This document shows, piece by piece, positions 33,289 to 44,029 of a DNA stretch of 47,500 nt (within the stretch, counting starts at the first letter, position 1; each line of letters opens with the position of its first letter). The stretch is taken from NCBI GenBank assembly GCA_012295275.1, contig CM022678.1, positions 4,918,277 to 4,965,776 on the forward strand, given 5' to 3'. The stretch is from Chrysomallon squamiferum (Eukaryota > Mollusca > Gastropoda > Neomphalida > Peltospiridae). The notes under the pieces were generated by a model that was not told the origin of the DNA, ran no database searches, and worked only from the letters and a program-made list of their open reading frames with translations. The translations under genes were made by a program, and so were the position numbers.

Positions 33289-34841
33289 TCAATAGTTGAC
33301 AAACCATTTGATGGCATATTTAACAGAAAAGTGACCGTCGTTTCTGCTTACTCCTATACCTCTCTGAGAGACGTCGACATCACCTTGTGTAGTGACGATC
33401 ATGTATTTCCAGAAAGCATCTTCCTTTATTTTGAACTCCTTTGATCCCACTTCTTCAGTACTGACACTCTGAAGTAACTCGGCAGAAACTTCTCCAGAAG
33501 GACCTAACTCCAGATTACTTGTCTTAAAGACCGTCCACTCCTGAGTCGTACATTCATATGAGCTGCCGTGTCTTCCACGTGATCCTCCGTGTCTTTGCCA
33601 CAGCCATCCACCATGTCCGCCCATTTCCCACAAAGCAACATGTCTTTTCCTCGGAGTGTTTGAAGCTGGTTTGCTGGAATCAATCTGAAGAGCCACACGT
33701 ACCTCTGCACCATTTTCAACAGCGGTTCTCAACTCGGATTTCGATCCAGTTACTACATCGCCGTTTTTGTTTGTTGACAAAACCACTGTCCATGGTTTTG
33801 TATCCACAAACCATTTGATTGTTTTCTTTTCCGTTTCTTCACCAGCAGAAGTACCGTTTAATAACCAGTAACTGAGTGACGCCACTGTTCCTGTCGTATG
33901 CGCCATCTGCCAGTCCCAAAATCCTCTGTATGTGCCATCGACTTTTTCAGAATAGAGATGATTCAAAAGCTGAGCAGATATCTGTCCCGATTTTGTCCTG
34001 ACGTTGTCTGCCTCAATCGAGAAGTTTCCCATAACAACCTTTACCCTGTGTCCATGTCTAACGGCAGAAATCAGTTCAGAAAGAGACCCATCTACTCCAT
34101 CACCATTTTCATCATTCGTAAAGAGGTGTTTCCAGCAGGAGTCGGCGTACCATCTCCCAGTCAGAGCCAATTTGACTTGAATAATATACGTCTGACCGGG
34201 AAAATAAGTGTTCTTTACAGTCTGTCCGCTTGTGTAGACGTCCATAAATTTCCAATCTGGACTTTGACTGATCATTACGTCCCAGATAAATTGTCCTACA
34301 ACGATTCCATCTTCGTTAATTTTTATATTTCGACATGGTTCCGTGAACATATTGACCCACGTTTCTGTGACGTCGTGTCCAGATACTACTGATGAGATAA
34401 GCGAATCTAATGAGCCGTTAGTTACTGCCCCGTTTCGATCATGTTCCAGAAGCAGCGAAACGCACGATGCCTTCTTAACAAACCACTGGATTCCTGCTTC
34501 GTATTCCGTGTTGCTTATTTCCGTGAAGTTGTTCACGTTGTACCTGGTTTCCAATATCCTTCCGTTTGTGGATAATATTAAGAGGCGGTGATACGGTTCT
34601 TCTTCAAATGTTTTCCAGCTGGACTTACTTACGTATGACGTTGAAGCAAAGTAGATAAAATCAGAGATGGGAAAAGTAATGTCACAGTTACCAATGAAGC
34701 CTTCTTTTCCTAATGATGGAATTAGATATCTGACAGGTTCAGCCCGTTTCACAGCAGCCAAGAGCTCGTCAAAGCTGCCAGAAACGGTTTCTCCTTTGTC
34801 ATCGTTCTCATAAACCTTACGCCATCGACTGTCGCAGAAAT
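33289..34841 (-). CDS. Copy 2 main exon (four modules)
   Basis: Acceptor CACCTTCCAG identical to copy 1, stop TAA at 33289-33291, open throughout. Confidence 0.93.
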
Positions 34842-35247
34842 CTGGAAGGTGAAAATTCATTAGCTAACATAATAAAATGGGCGCCGTTTGATGGAGAGGA
34901 AAACATCCTCAGACAAAATCGAAGCTTGTGTCCACAAGTGATGTAATAAAAAAAAATTTAATTAATTTTTTTGTTCTATAATTTCAAGTTATTATATTAT
35001 TATGTTGTGGAATCTGTCGTCATCGCTAATGACAAAGTAGGACAGTAAAATAATACTATTACAATCTAACATGGTTTTATATGAGTTACAGTTAAAGAGT
35101 ATGAACTATAAAAGCATAGCAAATATTAAAATGAGAAAGAAGAGAAATCATGATATGCTTACCACATTGTTCTGCAGTTGCTGTTGTAGTTGTGAGTATA
35201 AGTAGCAGAAGGTTCGCTAAGAGTGGTAGATTTGAAAAAGGCTTCAT
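33289..35247 (-). CDS. Secreted four-module protein, copy 2 (545 aa)
   Basis: The exons join 35247-35163 to 34841-33289. The signal peptide is MKPFSNLPLLANLLLLILTT, then TTATA, with a probable cut before EQC. The architecture and length are the same as copy 1: four modules, the linker after PRKR inside module 4 (WEMGGHGGWLWQRHGGS), and the same four N-glycosylation sequons. Differences from copy 1 cluster in modules 1-2 (for example NCDITFPISDFIYFAS against DTDMMYSLPSLTFFLS), while the last 90 residues are almost identical. Extra cysteines occur in IGNCD and EPCRN. Function is unknown; the protein is inferred to be secreted. Confidence 0.88.
35163..35247 (-). CDS. Copy 2 signal-peptide exon
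   Basis: 28 codons plus one base, donor GTAAGC. The exon starts about 35259 after a conserved ATTTTAG acceptor. Confidence 0.88.
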
Positions 35248-35268
35248 AATGAACTCAGTCTAAAATAG

Positions 35269-35302
<34 letters not shown>

Positions 35303-35356
35303 TACTACTACTGCTACTAGTACTACTTTGGAAAAATAATATTATTCTGCCTAAGT

Positions 35357-35360
<4 letters not shown>

Positions 35361-35440
<80 letters not shown>
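35361..35440. repeat. Poly-A plus (AAT)n in copy 2 UTR intron
   Basis: About 28 A followed by about 15 AAT units. Confidence 0.95.
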
Positions 35441-35539
35441 TTAATAAAAAACACCTAAATAAATAAATAAAATAAAATAAAATATTCAGTAAACAATTTC
35501 AGTTCTGAACACTGTTGATGATATATGAATTGGACTTAC

Positions 35540-35580
35540 CCGTGACTAGCTCACTATTCATGAGATTCTCTTCAAATGTG
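35540..35580 (-). other. Copy 2 non-coding first exon (approximate 5' end)
   Basis: Donor GTAAGT at 35539-35534. The UTR intron to about 35259 is only about 280 bases, the shortest of the three. Confidence 0.65.
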
Positions 35581-35603
35581 ATAAATTCACTGACTGACTT
35601 AAA

Positions 35604-35684
35604 TTTATACCAATATTTAAATCAGCTGAACATTTTTTTTTTTTTTTTTTTTGTTCTGTGCTAAATCACAGCTTGTAGTCGCAA
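35604..35684 (-). promoter_or_regulatory. Copy 2 core promoter
   Basis: TATAAA on the - strand at 35604-35609, with TCAGTC initiator-like sequence downstream. The invariant 16-base block is at 35669-35684. Confidence 0.65.
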
Positions 35685-36130
35685 CATTTGGTTTCGGTCA
35701 AATGATTTTATGTTTGAAAACAAATTATTTCTGTTTATAAATCAATAAAAACGGACACACTAACTTTCGTACATTTCAAATTTATTATCAACCTTTCTTA
35801 GTAATAAAGAGTTTCAAAATAATAAACAGCCTTGGTTATTATTATTATTATTATTATTTTTTTGTTTTTGTTTGTCCCAGATATTATAATGTAATTTTTA
35901 TTTATTTATTTATTTATTTCTGATGTGATTAACACGTAGATTCTCTAATCACTGGACTGATCTGATTCCCATATTGCCTGACTCTGCAATCTCCGCATCC
36001 GAAATCATACTAAGGAAAAATCGGGCTTATTACACACGTATAGATAGACAGACAGATAGATAGATAGATGGATGGATGGATAGATGGATGGATGGATGGA
36101 TGGATGGATAGGTAGATAGATAGACGGATT

Positions 36131-36440
36131 GCAGTAATTAATCTCCCATAATTAAGAGGTATAACATTGCAGTAACAAAGGGAGAATGATAAAGAATTAT
36201 TCTGTATTCAGAAAGTAAGATATCAAGAAGAACAAACGATATAAAATGAACACGTGGACTCACTGGATAACAGAACATTGATTATTCCTAAATCAAAAAG
36301 CCATGAACTTATTTTACTCGAGACAGATTGCTGTTCAATTAACCTTTTTTATATTTGTGAGCGATTCTGTTCACCTTTTGAACGTGAGTTATAACGTGGC
36401 TGGGAGAACACCTGATCAAATATTGATTTTATGACAAATG
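36131..36440 (+). repeat. Upstream paralogous block, unit 2
   Basis: Counterpart of 22395-22690, upstream of copy 2. Confidence 0.85.
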
Positions 36441-36900
36441 TCGAACAAGGACTCTTTAGAATTTCAAGTACAGAAACTTTATCAAACACGCTGAGGAATC
36501 TGTTTCGTAAATAAATAAATAAGAATGAAACAAATAAAATAAAATAAGAAAATAAGCAAAACGAGATTTTAAATACATACTAAACATGTTTGGTTTTTTT
36601 TTTTTTTTTTTTTGCCCCCCTCCCTCACCGGTCTTAAAACAATCAGAATATTGAACTACCTGATTTGACAACTTTTTAGTATGCAGACGTCAATGCTATG
36701 AAAGTTGGTACGATTTTTATTTGAGATACCTGGTGACAGATCATATTACACATATTATCTGGCATTCATGTTCACCAGGGTCAGCTCTGAATGAATTTAG
36801 CTTATTTTCAAATAATCCGTTTGATTAACTAATATAAAGTAAAATAAAGTAAAATAGGATTACGAAATACAAACTAAAAGAAGGAGATTAGTGAGCATGA

Positions 36901-36918
36901 AAAAACAAACAAACAAAC

Positions 36919-36973
<55 letters not shown>

Positions 36974-36995
36974 ATAAATAAATAAATAAATAAAA
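36901..36995. repeat. AAAC / TAAC / TAAA tetranucleotide array
   Basis: Three related tetranucleotide repeats follow one another. Confidence 0.93.
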
Positions 36996-38044
36996 CCATA
37001 ATAATGATGATAACTTGAAAATTTAAAGGAAAAATTCAAAAGCGAAGCAATGGAAAAGAATGTGCAAAGCAAATGTGACGAAAAAAGTTAAAAAAAAAAA
37101 ATCGATGAAGTATAAAGCTAGTTCTGGAGGACGTGCTCTGATTAGCACGTTAAATTTATTTTCCATTTTCCATTTTTCCACGTGCACTCCAGGTGGCTAC
37201 AAGCACTAGCACGAACATGCTGAACGCGTGTGTTTAGTAGCTTCACTAAACACTGGCTTGGGTGCGTCTATAAACATTTTTTTAGGTATTTTTATTTTAT
37301 TTTATTTTTATTTTTTTATAATGTCTTTTTTTGAAGATGAACTAAACGTTGTAAATGATACGGATGGCAGAAAACGAGGTTGAGTATTGATTTGATGACA
37401 GATTTGTTTTTCGTACGTGTGTGGTGAATGAAACAGGTGCTGCGGTCATTGTTTTGGTGTTTTGTGTGATAAAATCCGTTAGAAATTAATTTTATCAGTA
37501 TGTACAGTTTGTATTTCTTCTAAATGGCTGTACTATATGTCGAACATAAGATATCAATCAAAATAATTTATTTCATGCTGTCAATTTGTTTTCAAAACTG
37601 TAAACGTGGCCTTTTTTTAACACGGTTTCGCCACCAGGCCTATAACAGATGTTAATTTAATTTGTTTCACGACAGTATATTCCAATAAATTTAATTTCCA
37701 ATCGGTTATAGTTTTATGGAAAAACACCAGACACCTGGCTCATGGATAAACTATATTTTACGAACTGAATTTAACTTACACGTTATTTTTTTTTTTTGTA
37801 TCATAAAAATCCCTCAGGCTGAATAGCAGTGACGATGTGTGGGCGTATCCAGTCTGTGCTGCATATCTGAAGCTTATTTTCGATTGGTTCAAAACACGGC
37901 TTGTTGGGCGTGAGATTTGTTTGAAGCTGTCTACAGTCCCCGATCCAAAATGATTTCTGAAATTACCAATATCTGTATTTTAAGAATATAATTTTTTTTA
38001 TGTTTCTAGATTTTTGTAGATTAAAATTAGAAAGAAAAAGAAGA

Positions 38045-38271
38045 AGAAGAAACTAGGTCAGTGAATTCTTTTAAACGTGACTGGTATAATTTTACCTGAT
38101 TTTAAGGTAAAGTTATCTAAAAGACGTCTTTCGCGTTTTCGGACAGAGGTACAATTTCGCCACTTAAATATATGACGAACGATAAATATATACGATGGAA
38201 TTAATTCCTTTAGAATGTGCTGTATTTCTTCGACCCATGGTTTTGCTTTCCGATGAAGAGTCAACGGCAGT

Positions 38272-38370
<99 letters not shown>

Positions 38371-38480
38371 CACACACACACACACACACAAAAATTAAGT
38401 TAAAAATAAAAGACATCTGAAATTGAAACAAATGTGTTACTAGCATTGGTTTATATATTCAACGTAAATATTTGCTAAAA
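38045..38480 (+). repeat. Local duplication, left copy
   Basis: TTCTTCGACCCATGGTTTT, GAAGAGTCAAC and GGTAAAGTTATCT match 38866-39310. This copy carries (TC)n (38276-38367) followed by (AC)n. Confidence 0.85.
38276..38391. repeat. (TC)46 then (CA)n microsatellite
   Basis: About 92 bases of TC followed by about 11 CA units. It explains long Leu-Ser and Arg-Glu open frames on both strands. Confidence 0.97.
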
Positions 38481-38569
38481 TGAAACAGAGAGGGTACTAT
38501 TTTTTTCATCCCTGCCACTCAAAATAAATAAATATATATATAAAAACTGTGTTTAAGTAGAATTCTAAA

Positions 38570-38570
<1 letters not shown>

Positions 38571-38628
<58 letters not shown>

Positions 38629-38726
38629 CAATAACAATAATAATAAATAAAAAAAATATCGCTAATACTTTTAATGAATTAGACAAATATGTACTACTAC
38701 TACTACTAGTACTACTATTACAACAA

Positions 38727-38759
<33 letters not shown>

Positions 38760-38766
38760 GCTACTA
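38571..38766. repeat. AAT and TAC triplet arrays
   Basis: An AAT array (38571-38650) and a TAC array (38694-38766) are separated by a short unique stretch. Confidence 0.93.
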
Positions 38767-38865
38767 CCTGTCTATAGCAATGGTTTCATGTTATCAAATT
38801 ACACGGTAAAATGACGTTTTATTTAAATAATATAACAGATGGATACAAATGACACGAGAGTCGCA

Positions 38866-39310
38866 TTTTAAACTTGACTAGTATTTTTAGTTGATATTAC
38901 GGTAAAGTTATCTGAAAGTAGTGTGACAGAGGTGCAGTTGCATTGCTTACCATAAGTGTTATGTTCCGTAGATATACTTCTAAGAACACCTAAATGTGTA
39001 ACAAGAACCAAGTTTAAACCATACGATGTAACATGAATAATAGAGTTAATTCCCTTGAAATATGCTTCATTTCTTCGACCCATGGTTTTACTTTCCAGTG
39101 AAGAGTCAACAGGAGTTATTTCCCTTGTCTCACACACTCACACCCACCCACACACTCACGCGCGCGCACACACACACACACTAACTCAAAAGACAAAAGA
39201 GACACACGCGCTCATACATATACAAATGAAAAAATTAAAAATAATTGAAATAAAAATAAATGTGCTACTAACATCCGTTTAAAAATTAAGCGTAAGTATT
39301 TGCAAAATAC
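38866..39310 (+). repeat. Local duplication, right copy
   Basis: Counterpart of 38045-38480. The long TC array is absent and replaced by CA-rich sequence at 39128-39181. Confidence 0.85.
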
Positions 39311-39367
39311 AGGAATGTTTGTACGAAATAGATCGCGTGTTTTTATATTCAACTCTGCAACTCAAAA

Positions 39368-39406
<39 letters not shown>

Positions 39407-39659
39407 AGAAGATAAAAAGAAATAAATATGAAATTTATATAAATTAAATTATAATAATAACTAAAACAAATACCTTAACAAAAGGATTATTTCTCAAAAT
39501 TACTTTTTTCTATTTTTTGATTATGGTTATTTAATTTTGTTCGCCATTAAATTTCATTCACCATTTAACATCACTATAGCTCAACTATTGCTACTAGTAT
39601 TACTATAACCACAACTACTACAACTGCTACTACTATAATTATTACTGTTCCTAATACTT

Positions 39660-39945
39660 TTGGAACAAAACTATTACTTTTATATCTCTTGCCTAAGGAA
39701 TTTCTGTTAAAAGTTGTGATCATCTATCTTCAAAAGACAATTAAATAATGCCTTTGTTTTTTACTCGTTTTGTCAATTGTTAAAATTTAACATAAACGAG
39801 GATTAACTGTCAAAATTAGATCATGTTAAAATGTTAGACGTCTGTTTACTTCAGTATTGAAACGAATCAAACAGAATGAAAACTGGACTGAAAATGAGGA
39901 AGTAACTGAAATGATATCCTTGAATGCTAATAACATTATGATAAT
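39660..39945 (+). repeat. Duplicated block B, right copy
   Basis: Paralogue of 15540-15880. Both copies follow a TAC/ATT triplet region. Confidence 0.85.
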
Positions 39946-39950
39946 AATGC

Positions 39951-39999
39951 CAATACTACTACTACTACTACTACTACAACAACAACAACAACAACAACA

Positions 40000-40033
<34 letters not shown>

Positions 40034-40045
40034 ATAATAATAATA
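39951..40045. repeat. TAC/CAA triplet array between blocks B and A
   Basis: TAC, CAA and again TAC units pass into TAA. They encode only poly-Leu/Gln strings. Confidence 0.92.
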
Positions 40046-40189
40046 AAATAATAGTAGTAATAATAATGATAACTACAATAATAAATAATTAAATTAAAAA
40101 GAATTGGTTTCTACGCACAAAAATATGTTGTTCTTTTTTTGTTGTTTTTTCTTTATTTTTTTTTTCTTTTAACAAAAAAAAGTTTAATA

Positions 40190-40400
40190 AAACATTGTCC
40201 ACTACAATATGAAGAAAGTTTCTTCTCATTTGGTCATATATATTGATAGCATCAGTCAATATTAAATAGTTTAAAACCAAAGTTTTTGCATAGATTACAA
40301 AAATACAATCAGTAAAATTTTTATTTGACTTAAGGTGTACCTTTGGTGAAAAGAAATAAAATATAGTTGGAATATATTCTGTATACTTCAAGTTATATTT
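40190..40400 (+). repeat. Duplicated block A, right copy, with one 77-bp monomer
   Basis: It matches about 14390-14640: CATTGTCCA, TTTCTTCTCATTT, AGTCAATATTAAA, AATATAGTTGGAAT and ACTTCAAGTTAT occur in the same order. It holds only one copy of the 77-bp unit that is amplified at 14 kb. Confidence 0.8.
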
Positions 40401-40469
40401 TATTTTATTATATTATTATTATTATTATTATTATTATTTATTGTTAATGCTTTACTACGTGTAGCGGAC

Positions 40470-40535
40470 TGTCTGGGGAAAACTTCAACAGGACGGGTGA
40501 CAAGTAATGGTCCTGTGAACCGCTACGCCATAGCG
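40470..40535 (-). repeat. Possible tRNA-derived (SINE) remnant, second copy
   Basis: Paralogue of 30049-30110 with A-box TGGCGTAGCGG. The shared similarity continues right to about 40860 (matching up to about 30540). Confidence 0.35.
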
Positions 40536-41014
40536 ATGTTGTTTCGATGAGTGAAACGAAATTTTGGTACTGAAAAAACAAACAGCAAATGTTTAGTGTT
40601 ATTGGACTAAGCACAAAAAAAGTTAAAAATCTCATCAAATTGTCTCTGAGCGGTGTCTTTCCAAGTGTTTCCATTATCCTGACGTCTCTGGTATGTTAAA
40701 TCAATAAATTTCAGAAACATTTTTTTTTTTTTTTTACAGTATACACGTGTCCATCCTTTCGATTCAGCGATGATAAATATTCTAATATTCTAGTTTATTA
40801 TTATCAGTAATACTTGTTCCGTATTGACATTGTCCGTAACGTAATTAAGATATGGAAGGTATGGTGCGTGCTCTGGACTCATTTTAAAACAGAGAAAAAA
40901 CAAAACAAAAACAATAGAACCCCGAAAAAGAATAACAAATGAACCCCACGTAAAAAAACAACAAAAAAAACAAAAAAAACAACAACAAAAACACGTAGAA
41001 AACAAACAGTTACA

Positions 41015-41300
41015 TGTACGAATAGACGTCACTAAAGATGAACATCGTATTTATTGTAATATTTTATTTTATTTTGGCTAAAAGATGGAAAAATATTGGG
41101 AGGATCAGACATGAGTAGTACTTTCGTCGGCGAGCCTGAACTTGAGTGTTTAATTAAAACGACGTATAATGCTGATAATTACCTGTACGAACTGACGTCA
41201 CTAATAATATTTATTTTAATATTTTACTTTATTTTGGCAAGACTTAAGAAAACCATTTGAGGACCAGAAGTGATTTTGTCTCGGACCTGTCACGTGAATT
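41015..41300 (+). repeat. TGACGTCA-containing repeat block, downstream of copy 3
   Basis: Two units. The first has the variant TAGACGTCA near 41023; the second has a perfect palindrome at 41193-41200. Confidence 0.82.
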
Positions 41301-41369
41301 TCGGGTTGGTAGCCAAATATAACTCACGTTCAAACGTGAACAGAATCGGTCACAAATATAAATATAGAA

Positions 41370-41372
<3 letters not shown>

Positions 41373-41418
<46 letters not shown>

Positions 41419-41490
41419 TATTTCTATATTTCTGTATATATATATATATATATATGTATATGTATATGTATATGTATGTATGTATGTATT
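41373..41490. repeat. (TA)n and TATG microsatellites abutting copy 3
   Basis: A TA array (41373-41414), then TA and TATGTA repeats. The right part is translated as the end of the copy 3 tail. Confidence 0.92.
41417..41422 (-). terminator. Candidate poly(A) signal of copy 3
   Basis: AATAAA on the - strand begins two bases after the copy 3 stop codon, within microsatellite sequence. The signal position used by copies 1 and 2 has been deleted here. Confidence 0.35.
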
Positions 41491-44029
41491 ATTAAAGGAC
41501 TTAGAAAAACCAAAACCATTAACATGTGAAAATGTAATTCTTCGAGTGCCTTTGTGAAATCGTCCAAAAGTTTTATGGCGTATTTAACAGAAAAGTGACC
41601 GTCGTTTCTGCTTACTCCTATACCTCTCTGAGAGACGTCGACATCACCTTGTGTAGTGACGATCATGTATTTCCAGAAGGCATCTTTCTTTATTTTGAAT
41701 TCCTTTGATCCCAGTTCTTCAGTACTGACACTCTGAAGTAACTCGGCAGAAACCTCTCCAGAAGGACCTAACTCCAGGTTATTTGCCTTAAAGATCGTCC
41801 ACTCCTGTGTTGAACAATCATCTGGTTTGCCGTTTCCTTCATCTGGTTTGCCGTGTTCTTCATCTGGTTTGCCGTTCTCTCCACATGGTCTGCACTGTCC
41901 TGAATATGGTTTGCCGTTTCCTTCATCTGGTTTTCCATTTCCTTCGTCTGGTTTTCCATTTCCTTCGTCTGGTTTGCCATTTCCTTCGTCTGGTTTGCCA
42001 CTTCCTTCGCCTGGTTTGCCGTTCCCTTCATCTGGTTTTCCATTTCCTTCATCTGGTTTGCCGTTTCCTTCATCTGGTTTTCCATTTCCTTCATCTGGTT
42101 TGCCGCTGCCTTCATCTGGTTTTCCATTTCTTTCATCTGGTTTGCCGTTTCCTTCATTTCGTTTGCCGTTTCTTTCATCTGGTTTTCCATTTCCTTCATC
42201 TGGTTTTCCATTTCCTTCATCTGGATTTCCATTTCCTTCGTCTGGTTTGCCGTTTCCTTCGTCTGGTTTTCCATTTCCTTCATCTGGTTTTCCATTTCCT
42301 TCATCTGGTTTTCCGTTTCCTTCATCTGGTTTTCCATTTCCTTCGTCTGGTGTTCCGTTTCCTTCGTGTGGTTTGCCGTTTCCTTCGTCTGGTTTTCCAT
42401 TTCCTTCATCTGGTTTGCCGTTTCCTTCATCTGGTTTTCCATTTCCTTCATCTGGATTTCCATTTCCTTCGTCTGGTTTGCCGTTTCCTTCGTCTGGTTT
42501 TCCATTTCCTTCATCTGGTTTTCCATTTCCTTCATCTGGTTTGCCGTTTCTTTCATCTGGTTTTCCATTTCCTTCATCTGGATTTCCATTTCCTTCGTCT
42601 GGTTTGCCGTTTCCTTCGTCTGGTTTTCCATTTCCTTCATCTGGTTTTCCATTTCCTTCATCAGGTTTTCCATTTCCTTCATCTGGCTTTCCATTTCCTT
42701 CATCTGGTTTTCCATTTCCTTCATCAGGTTTTCCATTTCCTTCATCTGGTTTTCCGTTTGCTGCACATGGTTTGCCGTGCTTGTCCCACAGACATCCACC
42801 ATCTCCTTCCTTTTCCCAGCAGACAACCTGTCGTTTCTTCCGGCTGTTTGAAGCTGCTTTGCTGTCAACAATCTGAAGAGCCACACGTACCTCAGCACCA
42901 TTTTGGACAGCGGTTCTCAAGTCTGCTTTCGATCCAAATACTACATCGCCGTTCTTGTTTGTTGTTAAAACATTTTTCCATGGTTTTGTATCAACAAACC
43001 ATTTGATTGTTTTCTTTTCCGTTTCTTCACCAACAGAAGTACCGTTAAATAACCTGTGTTTAAGTGTCGCCACTGTTCCCGTCGTATGCGCCATCTGCCA
43101 GTTCCAAAATCCTCTGTCTTTGCCATCGACTTTTTCAGCATAGAGACGATTCAGAAGTTGAGCAGATATCTGTCCCGATTTTGTCCTCACGTTATCCGCC
43201 TCAATCGAGAAGTTTCCCATAACAACCTTCACCCTGTGTCCATGGTTAGCAGCACAAATTAGGTTAGAAAGAGACCCATCTGCTTTATCACCATTTTCAT
43301 CATTGGTAAACACGTGTTCCCAACAGGAGTCGGCGTACCATCTGCCATTCAGATTCATTTTGAATTCTGAAATATACGTCTCACCGGGAAAGAAAGCGTA
43401 CTTGTCAGCCTTTGCGCTTGTGTAGATGTTCATGAAGTTCCAGGCTGGATTTTGACTCATCATTACGTCCCAGACAAATTGTCCAACAACGATCCCATCT
43501 TCGTTAACTTTTATATTTCGAAATGGTTCCGTGAACATATTGATCCAGGTTTCTGTGACGTCGTGTCCAGATGCGACTGATGTGATTACGTTATCTACTG
43601 AACCATTAGTTATTGTCCCGTTGTTAGAGTGTTCAAGAAGCAGGGAAATGCACGATGAATTCTTAACAAACCACTGGATTGCTGCTTTATACGTGGTGTG
43701 TTTTATTTCCTGGAAGGTGTTCACGAGGTACCTTGTTTCCATTAATTCTCCTGATGTGGACAGTCTTAAGAGGCGGTGATACGGTTCATTTCCGAACGTT
43801 TTCCAGCTGGCCTTACTTACGTAGGACGTTGAAAGGAAAAAGACAAAAGTAGGCATGATAAAAGTTATGTCAGAGTTTGCAGCGTAGCCTTCTTCTCCTA
43901 ATGATGGAATTAGATATCTGACAGGTTCCGCGTGTATGACAGCAGCAAAAAGGTCTTCTTTGCTGCCAGAAACGGCTTCTCCTTGATCGTCGACCTCATA
44001 AACCTTACGCCATTCACAGTCGCAGAAAT
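41424..44029 (-). CDS. Copy 3 main exon (modules, VNTR, tail)
   Basis: The frame is open over 2606 bases, including every VNTR unit. Stop TAG is at 41424-41426. Positions 41427-41570 encode the non-homologous tail. Confidence 0.85.

Larger units (their letters stand above)
35690..41020. other. Gene-free interval between copies 2 and 3
   Basis: It holds a GATA/GATG array (36041-36125), the upstream block (36131-36440), a flank block 36690-36840, AAAC/TAAC/TAAA runs (36901-36995), GC-richer unidentified parts (37110-37270 and 37810-37960), a local duplication (38045-38480 and 38866-39310), triplet arrays, blocks B and A from the ELOA flank (39660-40400), and a tRNA-like remnant with flank (40450-40860). 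No exon is supported. Confidence 0.6.

Noticed and set aside
38164-38420. Leu-Ser and Arg-Glu dipeptide frames
   Set aside because: Both strands of the TC array; not proteins.
41768-43006. Large open frames on both strands over the copy 3 VNTR (up to about 400 codons)
   Set aside because: They are alternative frames of a 21-bp repeat and have no start context or homology. The - frame continuous with modules 1-4 is the real one.
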